DNA of 64,000 nucleotides from JAFGOG01 sp034429215 (GCA_034429215.1 DAOUGI010000103.1:20810-84809), one strand, 5' to 3'; numbered from the stretch's first letter, positions 1 through 9,432 are shown. Notes: generated by a model from the letters alone, not told the origin. Numbers and translations: made by a program.

Positions 1-225
1 GTCAATTCGTACGTCGGACCTTTTACGTCGATCTACCACCATGTGTTGATCGAGAACAGCGAGATCGAGCACAGCATAGTCCTGGAAAACAGCAAGATTT
101 TGGATATCCCATACCGGATCGAGGACAGCTTGATCGGACGAGACTCGGAGATCGCCCGCTCGCCAATCAAGCCCAAGGCGATCAAGGTGACGCTGGGCGA
201 TCACAGCAAGGTAGGAATCTTGTAG
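1..225 (+). CDS. Glucose-1-phosphate thymidylyltransferase-like protein, C-terminal fragment
   Basis: Only the last 74 codons lie in the window; the gene begins upstream. The frame is open from base 1 and ends in TAG at 223-225. The visible part has short repeats of the type ENSEIEHSIV, ENSKIL and EDSLIGRDSEI. This is the pattern of a left-handed beta-helix tail, as on long RmlA-type sugar-nucleotide transferases that make dTDP-glucose for surface polysaccharides. The catalytic Rossmann domain is not visible, so substrate is inferred. The gene is followed after 16 bases by a small ribosomal-type gene on the same strand. Confidence 0.7.
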   Translation, partial: VNSYVGPFTSIYHHVLIENSEIEHSIVLENSKILDIPYRIEDSLIGRDSEIARSPIKPKAIKVTLGDHSKVGIL

Positions 226-241
226 GAAAGGGGGTGGCAGC

Positions 242-334
242 ATGGGTAGCCTGAAGAAATGGCGCAAGAAGAAAATCGCCAAGCACAAACATCGCAAGAT
301 GCTAAAGCTGACCCGTTTTCAGCGGCGGAAATAA
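242..334 (+). CDS. AURKAIP1/COX24-domain small basic protein (bS22-like), 30 aa
   Basis: A 30-residue, strongly basic protein starts MGSLKKWRKKKIAKHKHRK and ends TRFQRRK. It matches the short AURKAIP1/COX24 domain family: a KK-x-KHRK core followed by K-x-TR-x-QRRK. Some members of this family are known as the small-subunit ribosomal protein bS22. A purine-rich ribosome binding site (AAAGGGGGTGG) lies a few bases before the ATG. The likely role is a 30S-associated structural protein binding rRNA; this comes from the family and is not shown here. Genes this short are usually missed by automatic callers. Confidence 0.78.
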   Translation: MGSLKKWRKKKIAKHKHRKMLKLTRFQRRK

Positions 335-419
335 CTGGTCGGCGTTTCGACCGTTGAGATGCCAGGCGGCGGCCTTTCGCTGCCTGGCATCCGTTGCCGA
401 CTGACTTGAGGTGGAGTGA

Positions 420-1805
420 ATGAAAACCACGTTGGTCTATCCCGGCATTGCCGGGTATGGATTCGGCAGCCTGGGCAAAGGCATGGAAGCCGGTTGGGTG
501 AGCCACGGACTGGCTCACATCTCCAGCGCGGCCAAGGCCCAAGGCTTTGCCATAGACTTGATAGACCTGCGGGCATTGTCCGGCTGGGGCCAGTTCAAGG
601 AAGAGCTGCTTAGCCGGCAGCCGGACGTTGTCGGGCTGACGATGATGAGCGTGGACTATGGCCCGGCCACCGAGGCGGCGCGCGTTGTCAAAGAAGTGAT
701 GCCCAATGCCGTCACGGTAGTCGGCGGCCCGCACCCAACGATCACGGTCGAGGAAGTGACTCAAGTCCTCGAGTTCGATTATGTGGTCATTCGGGAGGGG
801 GAGATCACCTTTCCATGGCTTCTGGCCGAATTGAGCGCGGGGCGTCGCCCAGAAAACCGTGTATTGGAAGGGGAAATGCCCAATCTGGATGCGCTGCCCT
901 TCCCCGATCGGGATCTGTTCCTGAACGAATGGCGCAAATATGGGTACACGCTCGAGTCGCCGGAGGTTCCGTTCGTGCCCGACCTACCCCCACCCTTCCT
1001 GACGATCATCGCCGGGCGGGGGTGCCGGTACAACTGCAACTTTTGCCAGCCGGCGGAACGGCTGCTCTTTGGCCGTAAGGTGCGCAAGCGGAGCCCGGCC
1101 AATATCGTAGCCGAGCTGGAGATGCTGCGCGAGCGATATCACTTTGCCAGTTTCATGTTCCACGACGACTGCCTGACCGAAGACCGGGACTGGGTCCTGG
1201 AGTTCTGCGACCTGTACGAAAGCAAGGGCTTTCGCCAGCCTTTCTTCTGCCAGAGCCGGGCCGACATCATCGTCCGCCACGAGGAGATGGTGCAGCGCAT
1301 GGCCCAGGTGGGCTTGAAGGGATACTTTATCGGCTTTGAGAGCGGCAACGATCGTGTGCTCAAGTTCTTGCGCAAAGGCACAACCCGAGCCAAGAACCTG
1401 GCGGCGGCTGACGTCTGCAAGAAATATGGCATCAAAATCTGGGCCAATTACATGCTCGGCCTGCCGACCGAGACCAAAGAAGAGGTCATGGATACGGTGT
1501 CGATGCTCAAAGAGATCGACCCCGACTGGTACAGCCCGGCGTTCTACACGCCTCACCCCGGCAGTGACCTGTACGATTACTGCATCGAGCACGACCTGAG
1601 CCTGATTACCAGCCACGATCAGTACCGGCGCAACCCGTGGGAGACCAAGGTGAAAGGCCAGGATTTCGAGTTTCTGCAGTGGGCGCTAAAGGAGAGCCAG
1701 CGCCGCAAGCCGATCAACGCCGTGCGGCGCCAGGCCAGGTATCTATGGGGCCGCTACGCCCGGCCAGACAAGATAATGCGGCGGCTGAAGCGGTTAGTAA
1801 GCTAA
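420..1805 (+). CDS. B12-binding domain radical SAM protein
   Basis: This 461-residue protein has a cobalamin-binding-type Rossmann domain at about residues 1-120 (PDVVGLTMMS, VVGGPHPT). A radical SAM domain follows from about residue 190. The [4Fe-4S]-binding motif GRGCRYNCNFC (C-x3-C-x2-C) is near residues 200-210 and GFESGNDRVLKFLRKG is downstream. The order is that of B12-dependent radical SAM methyltransferases and cyclases (HpnP/BchE-like class); the substrate cannot be read from the sequence. The DxHxxG cobalamin motif is not evident, so cobalamin binding could be base-off. A purine-rich stretch (GAGGTGGAG) precedes the ATG. The gene stands alone and ends just before a strong hairpin. 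Confidence 0.85.
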   Translation: MKTTLVYPGIAGYGFGSLGKGMEAGWVSHGLAHISSAAKAQGFAIDLIDLRALSGWGQFKEELLSRQPDVVGLTMMSVDYGPATEAARVVKEVMPNAVTVVGGPHPTITVEEVTQVLEFDYVVIREGEITFPWLLAELSAGRRPENRVLEGEMPNLDALPFPDRDLFLNEWRKYGYTLESPEVPFVPDLPPPFLTIIAGRGCRYNCNFCQPAERLLFGRKVRKRSPANIVAELEMLRERYHFASFMFHDDCLTEDRDWVLEFCDLYESKGFRQPFFCQSRADIIVRHEEMVQRMAQVGLKGYFIGFESGNDRVLKFLRKGTTRAKNLAAADVCKKYGIKIWANYMLGLPTETKEEVMDTVSMLKEIDPDWYSPAFYTPHPGSDLYDYCIEHDLSLITSHDQYRRNPWETKVKGQDFEFLQWALKESQRRKPINAVRRQARYLWGRYARPDKIMRRLKRLVS

Positions 1806-1808
1806 AGT

Positions 1809-1841
1809 GAGAGGGAAGGGGAGAACCCCTTCCCTCTCTTT
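1809..1841. terminator. Bidirectional intrinsic terminator
   Basis: A perfect 13-bp stem (GAGAGGGAAGGGG / CCCCTTCCCTCTC) with an AGAA tetraloop is followed by TTT on the plus strand. It lies between the converging ends of the radical SAM gene and the double nucleotidase gene and probably serves both. Confidence 0.8.
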
Positions 1842-1856
1842 AGTGATTAGGTAGTG

Positions 1857-4800
1857 CTAGTAGCCCTTGGTGACGACGGGCAGGTAGTAGAAGTGCTCAC
1901 CCAAGAACGTGACACGGCCCTCGATGGCAGGTGAGATACACCCTGTCTGAGCCGCCAGATAGTTGATCACCGCATCGCGGACGTAGAACTGGGTGTCGGC
2001 CACGATCTGGTCGAGCGGCCACAGCGTCACGCCGTCGTCTCTGTAGTTGCACGAGCCGGCGGCCAGGTAGTTGACCGTCGAGACGGTGTAGTAAGTGCCG
2101 GCATCGCTGAAGTCCACCGGCACCCCGTCGATCATCAGGGCAGCCACGTTGTGACCGTTGGGCGGCATGGGATAGCCGTCGTAGTAGATGATCTGGTTCC
2201 CGGCTTCGGTATCCAGGAAGCAGGTGGTGTAGTAGGAATACCCGCCGTAGCTCGGAGCAGCGTACTTGTAGTACCAGTAGTTGCGGAAGGAGCGCTCGAG
2301 GACAGACTTGAGCTGCGGACCGTTCATATCCATTGCCACCAACGAGTTCTCATAGGGCATCAGAGTGAACATGTTGGCCACCGTCAGGGTGTAGGGTTCG
2401 GTTGGGGTAGCCGGGTCAGCGACCTTTCTGTTGGACATGGCGCCCGACAGATGAAAGTCCACTTGAATGCCGTTATCCGCCAGCTCCCACACTGAGGCAT
2501 CGGCCTGCAGGTTAGCCCCGTTGGTCTCCTGAGTGTAGGCCTGCAGCGCGTCGATCGGGGCTGTGGTGCAGCCCAGCACCCGGCTGTTGTAGGCCGCCAG
2601 CATATCGGCGTAGGGTTGGACGATAGCCTTGATGGCGGTGTCTTCGGGCGTAGAGGAAGTAACGGCGATGTAACGCCCGGCGCGGGACACCAGCTCATAA
2701 CCGCTCTGGTCCTTGCTGGGCACAAAGCCAAGGACGACCTGGCCCAGGTAGTTGTTGTAGCGATATGCCTGGGTGACCAGGACCGGGTCGCCATCCGGAG
2801 CGCCGATGACAGCCGGCAGGTACTTGTACGGGCCCGAATAGGTGGTTTGCTTGGACGGGTCGGTGTGGCTGTGCCCGCCGATGACGACGTCGATGTCGCT
2901 GACGTTGGCGGCCAGGTAGGTATCGACGTTGTTGTCGACCTCCAGGCTGCCGGCGATGGTGGTAAAGCCGATGTGGGTCAGGGCGATCACGGCGTCGCTG
3001 GCTGCAGCCAGGGCAGGCACCAGCTCGGCTGCCTTGTCGATCGGATTGGCAAAGGTCAGGCCGGGGATGTTGCTGGGCAGCTCGTATTGCGGTATGCGGT
3101 GGTTGTCGATACCCACAATGGCCAGGTCGATATCGCCGATCGGTCCGGGCACTGCTCGCTGGATGGAGGGCTCAACCGGGACGTCTGCCAGACCGTAGGC
3201 GCCGTCGTCGGACACAACCGCACCCAGGATGGCAAAGTCGGCCTGCTCGAGCACGCTGGTAAAGACGGCGTTGCTAAAGTTGAACTCGTGGTTGCCCAGA
3301 GTCATGGCGTCAAAGCCCAGGGCGTTCATGGCAGCGATGGCCGGCTGGATGTGCATGGCAGGGTCGGGGATGGGCGTGCCATCGGCGGCAAAGCCGGTGG
3401 GCGCGGTCTTGAAGTAGTAGCTCATCGCGTCGCCCTGGATGGTGTCGCCAGAGTTGAGCAGCAGGGTGCGATCGGGGTTCTTGGCCATCTCCTGTTTGGC
3501 CAGGTAGGCCAGTTGTGTAAAGCCCACATAGGCACCCTTGAGCAGGTTGCCGTGCATGTCGTTGTTGTGCAGGAGGGTGACCGGCACAACGCTGCCCATG
3601 GCGTCGTTGCCGTCGCGGCCGATCCGCCCATCGAGGGCGCCGCTGTAAGGAGAGTCGTGGGTGTAATTGGCCGCCACCCAACGCTCGACGCCATCGAGCA
3701 TATCACCCCAGTAGCTGATGTCGGTCACGTATTTAAAGGGTACATAGCCGTCCTGTCCGGCCGGGGCCAGGAACTCGTTGGTGGCGATGCGGTAGGTCCG
3801 ATCCGGATCGATCGGCTCCCAACCGGCCTTGCCACGGTCATAGACCACGATGTTAAAGGCGCCCCACGCCCAAGGCTGCGCGCCGGCCATGGCATTGTTG
3901 TAGCGGTAAAAGTCGTAGCGGACACCGGATACCTGGAGAGCGCCCTTGAACAGGGTCGCGCTCTGGTTGAGCAGCTCGATGATCTGGGCGCCGGTCATGT
4001 TCCCTACGACGGTGGCATTGCCAAAGGGCAGGATGCTATACAACATACCGTGGGTGAGGGTCACAGGCAATGTAGTGGTGGGCGGGAAGGTAATGTCGGT
4101 GCGCAGGCCGCCGGCGTTGTTAAAGACCATGTCGACGTCGTTCAACGGCTCGGTGTCGTTGTTCAGGTCGTTGTAGATGGCGTCATTGACAAAAGCGCCC
4201 ATCAACGAGTCGCCATCGTAGTAGCGGACGATCGGCACATTGGTAAAACCAACCACACGGTTGATCTGTTCCTGGTACCACGGGTCGCTGGCCCACAAGT
4301 CGACGCGAGCCTTGACAGTCGGGTCCTCCGGACCATTGTTGGCGACGGTGATCCGCTGCCAGGTAATGCCTACGGCGCCGGTCGCCTTGTCGATGACCAG
4401 GGTAGCCCGGCCGACCTTGCGCCCGGCATAGTGCGCCTGGGCGACGGTGGTGTCACCGACCACTGTCGCAGCAGCGAGGTCGGTGTGGCTGTGGCCGCCG
4501 ATGATCAGGTTGACCGGCGTGCCGGCGGTGTTCAGCTTTTGAGCCAGGGTCTTGTCGCCGTAGACGGTAAAGCCGTAGCCATAGCCGCCATCCTCAAAGC
4601 CGAGATGGCTGAGGACGACGATGGCATCAGAGGCGGCAGCAAGCTCGGCGTAATAGTGCCCGATCGCATCCGTCGGATCCTTGAAGCACAGCCCTGCGGT
4701 GGCCCAGTCTACGGTAATGTAGGGGGTCTCTTGCGAGGTGACGCCGATCAGGCCGATGATGGCCTGGTTGCCCGCCGCGCCCACCGTCATGGTCACCCAC

Positions 4801-5384
4801 GGCGTGGCAAAGGCCGGCGATTCCCAGCCGGCGGTAGCGCAGTCGCCGGTGTCATCGACGACGATGTTGGCCGACAGGAATGGGAAATCGGCTTGTTCGG
4901 TGCGGCTGATCAGCACATCCTGGCCCCAGTCGAACTCGTGGTTGCCAAAGGTGGCAGCCTCATAGCCCATCAGGTTGTAAACGTCGATGGTGGACTCGCC
5001 ATAAAACAGGTTCGACAGCAGGGTGCTCTGCATGATGTCGCCGGCATCGACCAGGAGGACATTTTCAGGGCCGACGGCGGTGCGAACTTCATTAATCTTG
5101 TACGCCACACGGGCAGAGCCGGGGTTGCTGCCGCTTAACTGTAGGTTGCCGTGAAAGTCGTTGGTATGCAGGATGGTGATCGTCACCACCTCTGTCGGGG
5201 CGATTAGAGAAGTCTCCACCGCGGCAAGGGGAGCTGCCTCAGGTGCGAGATGGAGGTCAGCACCGGACACCACCGGGCCGTAATTGACGGCCTGGGCGGT
5301 CTGCGGCGCAGCCAGTGTCATGGTCCCCAGTACCATACTCATGACAACAGCAACGAGCAACACTCTGTACGAAGCACTACGCAT
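1857..5384 (-). CDS. Exported tandem-domain 5'-nucleotidase/2',3'-cyclic phosphodiesterase-like protein
   Basis: This 1175-residue secreted protein has an N-terminal signal peptide (VLLVAVVMSMVLGTMTLA, with AQA near residue 32). It carries two complete copies of the UshA-type unit, metallophosphatase plus 5'-nucleotidase C-terminal domain. Copy 1 (about 65-590) has ILHTNDFHGN, DAGDIMQ, FGNHEFDWG and GGHSHTD. Copy 2 (about 595-1160) has LLHNNDMHGN, NSGDTIQGD, LGNHEFNF and GGHSHTD. Both metal sites therefore look intact. Family members release phosphate from external nucleotides. The extreme C-terminus, FYYLPVVTKGY, resembles the YLPLV-type tails I associate with Chloroflexota exported proteins, possibly an anchoring signal. 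Usual family length is about 500-650, so this is a fused duplication. Confidence 0.88.
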   Translation of the reverse strand: MRSASYRVLLVAVVMSMVLGTMTLAAPQTAQAVNYGPVVSGADLHLAPEAAPLAAVETSLIAPTEVVTITILHTNDFHGNLQLSGSNPGSARVAYKINEVRTAVGPENVLLVDAGDIMQSTLLSNLFYGESTIDVYNLMGYEAATFGNHEFDWGQDVLISRTEQADFPFLSANIVVDDTGDCATAGWESPAFATPWVTMTVGAAGNQAIIGLIGVTSQETPYITVDWATAGLCFKDPTDAIGHYYAELAAASDAIVVLSHLGFEDGGYGYGFTVYGDKTLAQKLNTAGTPVNLIIGGHSHTDLAAATVVGDTTVAQAHYAGRKVGRATLVIDKATGAVGITWQRITVANNGPEDPTVKARVDLWASDPWYQEQINRVVGFTNVPIVRYYDGDSLMGAFVNDAIYNDLNNDTEPLNDVDMVFNNAGGLRTDITFPPTTTLPVTLTHGMLYSILPFGNATVVGNMTGAQIIELLNQSATLFKGALQVSGVRYDFYRYNNAMAGAQPWAWGAFNIVVYDRGKAGWEPIDPDRTYRIATNEFLAPAGQDGYVPFKYVTDISYWGDMLDGVERWVAANYTHDSPYSGALDGRIGRDGNDAMGSVVPVTLLHNNDMHGNLLKGAYVGFTQLAYLAKQEMAKNPDRTLLLNSGDTIQGDAMSYYFKTAPTGFAADGTPIPDPAMHIQPAIAAMNALGFDAMTLGNHEFNFSNAVFTSVLEQADFAILGAVVSDDGAYGLADVPVEPSIQRAVPGPIGDIDLAIVGIDNHRIPQYELPSNIPGLTFANPIDKAAELVPALAAASDAVIALTHIGFTTIAGSLEVDNNVDTYLAANVSDIDVVIGGHSHTDPSKQTTYSGPYKYLPAVIGAPDGDPVLVTQAYRYNNYLGQVVLGFVPSKDQSGYELVSRAGRYIAVTSSTPEDTAIKAIVQPYADMLAAYNSRVLGCTTAPIDALQAYTQETNGANLQADASVWELADNGIQVDFHLSGAMSNRKVADPATPTEPYTLTVANMFTLMPYENSLVAMDMNGPQLKSVLERSFRNYWYYKYAAPSYGGYSYYTTCFLDTEAGNQIIYYDGYPMPPNGHNVAALMIDGVPVDFSDAGTYYTVSTVNYLAAGSCNYRDDGVTLWPLDQIVADTQFYVRDAVINYLAAQTGCISPAIEGRVTFLGEHFYYLPVVTKGY

Positions 5385-5674
5385 TTGTGGTATCTCCTTC
5401 CTATATGTTCATGTCAGATTTATCGTGCCCGATCAAAGCAAATTGTCCTCGAGTTTTCGCTATAGGCACCTCCCCGGCAGAGCTGATCTGGGTAGCTCTG
5501 CCCGATCGAAGAAGATCTGGTAATGCGTGATGGCTAGTTGTTGACAGTTCTTTCTATCCGCAGTGAAGAATCGATCTACGGCACATAGAGTATACCACCA
5601 GCCGCCTTAAAACGCAAACAGGGTTTGTGGATCGTCGCCTGCACGGCGCTTTTGGCTATCTTACTCGCAGTGAT
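5385..5674. other. Intergenic region between divergent exported-protein genes
   Basis: No gene-like frame with a ribosome binding site is seen here. The start region of the minus-strand nucleotidase gene has GAAGGAGAT before its ATG. I found no convincing -10/-35 pair for that gene. The right edge abuts the plus-strand promoter at 5675. Confidence 0.5.
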
Positions 5675-5703
5675 TTGACTTGAGAGGGCTTTGGTTCTAT
5701 AAT
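5675..5703 (+). promoter_or_regulatory. Sigma-70-type promoter for the clostripain-like gene
   Basis: TTGACT (5675-5680), a 17-base spacer and TATAAT (5698-5703) form a near-consensus promoter. Transcription would start near 5710, giving a leader of about 57 bases before the ATG at 5767. Confidence 0.8.
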
Positions 5704-5766
5704 TGACCTGAAACCTGCGACCTGCAAAAACCCTTCACAGCGGACTGTGATCGGATGGGAGGCATA

Positions 5767-8547
5767 ATGAAGAACAGGCGACTATTCGACGGGATCCTAC
5801 AGCGGGCGCCATTGCTGGCCCCCGCATTTGTGCCGGTATCCGGCGCCAACCCCTCGGCCCAAGGCAGAGGGCAGGGCTGGCATGCGATGTCTACGGGCTC
5901 GGGTGGCGAGCCAAAAAGAACAATACGGGCCGGGCGGCGCCGGCCCAGTAGCTCTACAGAGCCCAGCGAGCGTGAAACAGCGCAAGCGCCACAGCGGGAG
6001 AGACCAGGCGCCGAGGCGAGGCCCACGGGAAGCAGCTACAGCAGCGGTGGGGGGCAAAGCTATCAAAAACCACCCACATCCTATTCAGGCAGCTCAGGTG
6101 GTTCAGGTAGTCAGTTGCCGCAAATCTCTCTCGGCAAGCTCAGCCCTAAAATGCTGATGATCATCGCCGGTATACTGCTGGTGGTGGGCATCTGCTGCTG
6201 TATCTATATGGCCACGAGCGGGGGCTTGGGAGGGCTGGGCATCGGGGACGTCGAGACCTCACAGGAGCAGGAAACAGCCGACCTGTCTCAAGTGTGGGCA
6301 ACAGAGGTGCCTCAGCAAGTGTGGGCAACAGAGATAGTCGCGCAAGTGCAGCCGACGCCGATCATCATCAGGGCAACCAAGACGCCGAAGGCGGTCAAGC
6401 CCACCAACACACCAGCACCGGCCAAGCCCACCAGGACACCCGCGCCGACCCAGGCCGTCGTTCAGCCGCCTGTGTCGTCGGGAGATCAGAGATGGCTGAT
6501 CATGTTGTACCAGGACGCCGACGACAAGATCCTGGAGCAGGATATCTACATCGACCTGAACGAGGCCGAGCGAGCGGGCTCCACGGACCGGGTGCAGATC
6601 GTGGCCCAGATGGACCGCTACCGAGGCGGATTTTCAGACGACGGCAACTGGACCTCGACCAAGCGCTTCTATGTGACCCAGGACGATGACTTGACCCGGG
6701 TCCGCTCGCAACAGGTAGCGGACCTTGGCGAAGTCAACATGTCCGATAGCGATACGCTGGTCGACTTTGTGACGTGGGCCGTCAGGTCTTATCCGGCCGA
6801 CAAGTATGTGTTGATCCTTTCGGATCACGGCATGGGCTGGCCGGGCGGCTGGAGCGATGCCGATCCGGGGCCGGGCGGCGCCCAAGCCGATCGCAGCATT
6901 CCGCTGTCGTCGGCGACGGGTGATGAGCTGTTCTTGATGGAGATTGACCAGGCTCTGAGCGACATCCGCGCCCAGGTCGGCCTGGACAAGTTTGAGATGA
7001 TCGGCATGGATGCCTGCCTGATGGGCCACTTGGAGGTGTTGAGCGCCCTGGAGCCCCACGCCCGTTACGCCGTGTTGTCGCAGGAGACCGAGCCTTCAGT
7101 GGGCTGGGCATACACCTCATTCCTGGGGGCGCTGAACGACAATCCGGATATGACCGGCAGCGAGCTGTCCCAACTGATCGTCAAGAGCTACATTGAAGAG
7201 GACTTGAGGATTACCGACCCCCAGGCTCGGGCCGAGATGGTAGGAAAAGGATCGGGGGGCCTCTTTGGCGGTTACAGCCAGGTTTCGGCCGCGCAATTGA
7301 TCCAGCAGATGGGCCAAAACAGCACGCTGACAGCCGTCGACCTGAGTAAACTGCCAGAGTTGATGGCCGCCACCGACCAACTGGCGTACGCCATGACCCA
7401 GCTCAACCAGAAGGGCGTGGCCCAGGCACGGTCCTATGTCCAGTCGTTCACCAGCGTCTTTGGCAGCAACGTGCCGCCGTCATACCTCGACCTGGGCAAC
7501 CTCGCCGGACTGTTGAGAGATAACAGCGACAACGCAGACGTGGATCAAGCCGCCAACCGCGTGCTGGCCGCCCTGGACCAGACAGTGATCGTCGAGAAGC
7601 ACGGGCGAGGGAAACCCGGCGCTACCGGCGTCTCGGTCTATTTCCCCAACTCGCAGCTTTACCAAAATGCGATGACCGGACCGCGGTCCTACACGCCGGT
7701 CGCGCAACGCTTTGCCCAAAACTCGTCGTGGGATGATTTTCTGGCCTATCACTATACAGGCCGTACCTTCCAGCCAGAGACTCGTGAGATCGTCGTGCCC
7801 GACGAATCGGTGCCGGTCCGGGGACCGGGTGCCGGGGGGATCCAACTGTCGTCGATCACCGCCTCCGGCAACGTGGCGGCGCCGGGCCAACCGGTGCTGC
7901 TGAGCACCGACATCAGCGGCGAGAATGTCGGCTATGTTTACCTGTTCGCCGGCTTTCTCGACCAGGCAGCGAATTCGATCTATGTGGCCGACATGGACTA
8001 TCTGGATAGCGGCGACACCCGGGAGATCGATGGGGTATACTATCCTGACTGGGGTGAGGGGGCATTCACCATGGAATTCGAGTGGGAGCCCCTGATGTTT
8101 GCCATCAACGATGGCACCACGTCGGTCAACGCAGTTCTCATGCCGCAGAGCTATGGGGCTTCATCTGAAGAAGCTGTGTATACGGTGGACGGCGTCTATG
8201 CCTTCGCCGACGGCGGCGAATCGCGCTATGCCCGGCTGTACTTTAGCAACGGGGTGCTGCAGCAGGTGGTGGGCTTTACCAGCACAGACGAGACAGGCTC
8301 GCCGCGCGCGATCACCCCGAGCATAGGGGATACTTTCACCGTCCTTGACAAATGGATGGACCTGGACGCAAGCGGTGGGGCTGCCACGATGGCCTCGCAA
8401 GAGGGAGGCACTCTGACCTTCGGCGCCGCACCGTTCACGTGGAAAGAGATGAATGCAGCCCCGGGCCAGTATTCAGTGGGATTCATCGTCAAAGACCTGG
8501 ACGGCAACAGCTACGAGACCTACACGACGATCACGGTAACCCAGTAA
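5767..8547 (+). CDS. Clostripain-family (C11) cysteine peptidase, membrane-anchored
   Basis: The ATG at 5767 is preferred over an in-frame ATG at 5755 because GGGAGG lies 4 bases before it; this gives 926 residues. Layout: a disordered Ser/Gly/Pro-rich N-terminus (1-125), one transmembrane helix (MLMIIAGILLVVGI, about 130-155), a Thr/Pro linker (to about 235), then a C11 peptidase domain. The catalytic His is in LSDHGMGW (about 353) and the catalytic Cys in MDACLMG (about 416). The last 230 residues look like beta-sandwich modules. C11 enzymes cut after Arg or Lys and often self-process. With a non-cleaved N-terminal helix, the peptidase probably faces outside. A terminator follows the stop. 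Confidence 0.88.
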   Translation: MKNRRLFDGILQRAPLLAPAFVPVSGANPSAQGRGQGWHAMSTGSGGEPKRTIRAGRRRPSSSTEPSERETAQAPQRERPGAEARPTGSSYSSGGGQSYQKPPTSYSGSSGGSGSQLPQISLGKLSPKMLMIIAGILLVVGICCCIYMATSGGLGGLGIGDVETSQEQETADLSQVWATEVPQQVWATEIVAQVQPTPIIIRATKTPKAVKPTNTPAPAKPTRTPAPTQAVVQPPVSSGDQRWLIMLYQDADDKILEQDIYIDLNEAERAGSTDRVQIVAQMDRYRGGFSDDGNWTSTKRFYVTQDDDLTRVRSQQVADLGEVNMSDSDTLVDFVTWAVRSYPADKYVLILSDHGMGWPGGWSDADPGPGGAQADRSIPLSSATGDELFLMEIDQALSDIRAQVGLDKFEMIGMDACLMGHLEVLSALEPHARYAVLSQETEPSVGWAYTSFLGALNDNPDMTGSELSQLIVKSYIEEDLRITDPQARAEMVGKGSGGLFGGYSQVSAAQLIQQMGQNSTLTAVDLSKLPELMAATDQLAYAMTQLNQKGVAQARSYVQSFTSVFGSNVPPSYLDLGNLAGLLRDNSDNADVDQAANRVLAALDQTVIVEKHGRGKPGATGVSVYFPNSQLYQNAMTGPRSYTPVAQRFAQNSSWDDFLAYHYTGRTFQPETREIVVPDESVPVRGPGAGGIQLSSITASGNVAAPGQPVLLSTDISGENVGYVYLFAGFLDQAANSIYVADMDYLDSGDTREIDGVYYPDWGEGAFTMEFEWEPLMFAINDGTTSVNAVLMPQSYGASSEEAVYTVDGVYAFADGGESRYARLYFSNGVLQQVVGFTSTDETGSPRAITPSIGDTFTVLDKWMDLDASGGAATMASQEGGTLTFGAAPFTWKEMNAAPGQYSVGFIVKDLDGNSYETYTTITVTQ

Positions 8548-8582
8548 GCCCGGCTGCTTCGAAAACAACCGGAACAAAGCAA

Positions 8583-8621
8583 AAGCTCCGGATTCCCTCA
8601 CTGAGGGGGGGTCCGGAGCTT
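8583..8621. terminator. Intrinsic terminator between convergent genes
   Basis: The stem AAGCTCCGGA/TCCGGAGCTT encloses an inner CCCTCA-CTGAGGG hairpin. Plus-strand T content after it is weak (TAGGTTATT). On the minus strand it follows the MBL-fold gene and is followed by TTTTGCTTTG. It probably ends both transcripts. Confidence 0.65.
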
Positions 8622-8640
8622 AGGTTATTGCGGCGCCTAA

Positions 8641-9432
8641 TCAGGATAATGAGGCTCTATCTGCTGCGTTGATCGCCGTCGAGTGGCCTGGCTGTATGAC
8701 CCGCACCTCTGTCTGTGGGGCCAGGTGGGCGGCATGCTCGGCGAAGGTATGAGGAGGACTGTGCATGCAATCGACCGTCTGCCACAACGCATGGGGTCCG
8801 GCATAGCGTAACGCACCCCAGTGGATCGGCACGGCAACCCGGGGACGGAGCATGGTCAGGGCGCGAGCTGCGGTCAGGGGAGTCAGATGGCCCCCACCCA
8901 CACGCGGGCCAAAGCCCCATACCGGAAGGAGGGCCAGATCCAGGTCGTACTGTGCACCTATGTCGTTCATCCCCTCAAACAGATCGGTGTCGCCGGCAAA
9001 GTAGACCGAAAGGTGATTACACAAGGTGTAGCCCAGGCAGGTCGTCATAGGCCGCAGACCCGGCGTTGTCCGGCCATGCTCGGCAGGCAGTGCCGTAATC
9101 TCGACGTCGGCAATCCGCACCTTCTCACCGGCGGCCATCTCGCATATCTCCAATCCGGTATTGCGCTTCAAGTACTTGCCCGCACCCCGTGGGGCGACAA
9201 TGGGTGTGGCAGGCCGCAATCCCCGCAGAGAAGGCAGATCGGTGTGATCGTAATGGAGATGAGATAGAAGCACCAGATCGGGGGGACGTTCTTCCAGCAG
9301 GTCTGGCGCCGGATTTGGTCCGTGGCGCTGTAAGAAAAAGACCCGATCCCGCAAGACAGGATCGGTCAGGACGCGAATACGGCCGATGTCGATCAAAACG
9401 GTCGCGTGACCGATATAATGAACTTGAGCCAA
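8641..9432 (-). CDS. MBL-fold metal-dependent hydrolase (UlaG/NAPE-PLD-like)
   Basis: A metallo-beta-lactamase-fold protein with the order IGHATVLID near the N-terminus, LTDPV, and the zinc motif LLSHLHYDHTD (HxHxDH). Further metal-ligand regions include PAEHGR, YFAGDTDLF and VPIHWG. This is the pattern of the UlaG/NAPE-PLD-like branch acting on phosphodiester or lactone substrates; the true substrate is unknown. The TTG at 9432 (263 aa) is preferred because it places IGHAT at the family's usual position and follows GGGAAAGAG. A GTG at 9474 (277 aa) is the alternative. It is a single gene with its own promoter at 9540-9569. Confidence 0.82.
   Translation of the reverse strand: MAQVHYIGHATVLIDIGRIRVLTDPVLRDRVFFLQRHGPNPAPDLLEERPPDLVLLSHLHYDHTDLPSLRGLRPATPIVAPRGAGKYLKRNTGLEICEMAAGEKVRIADVEITALPAEHGRTTPGLRPMTTCLGYTLCNHLSVYFAGDTDLFEGMNDIGAQYDLDLALLPVWGFGPRVGGGHLTPLTAARALTMLRPRVAVPIHWGALRYAGPHALWQTVDCMHSPPHTFAEHAAHLAPQTEVRVIQPGHSTAINAADRASLS

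Noticed and set aside
2616..5138. An 840-codon open frame on the plus strand, antisense to the double nucleotidase
   Set aside because: It mirrors the codon pattern of the real gene, encodes a Val/Gly/His-rich sequence with no recognisable domain, and has no ribosome binding site or promoter.
5736..5756. A fourth copy of the CGGAC-CACA-GTCCG palindrome (CGGACTGTGATCGG)
   Set aside because: Only half of the stem is present, so it may be chance.
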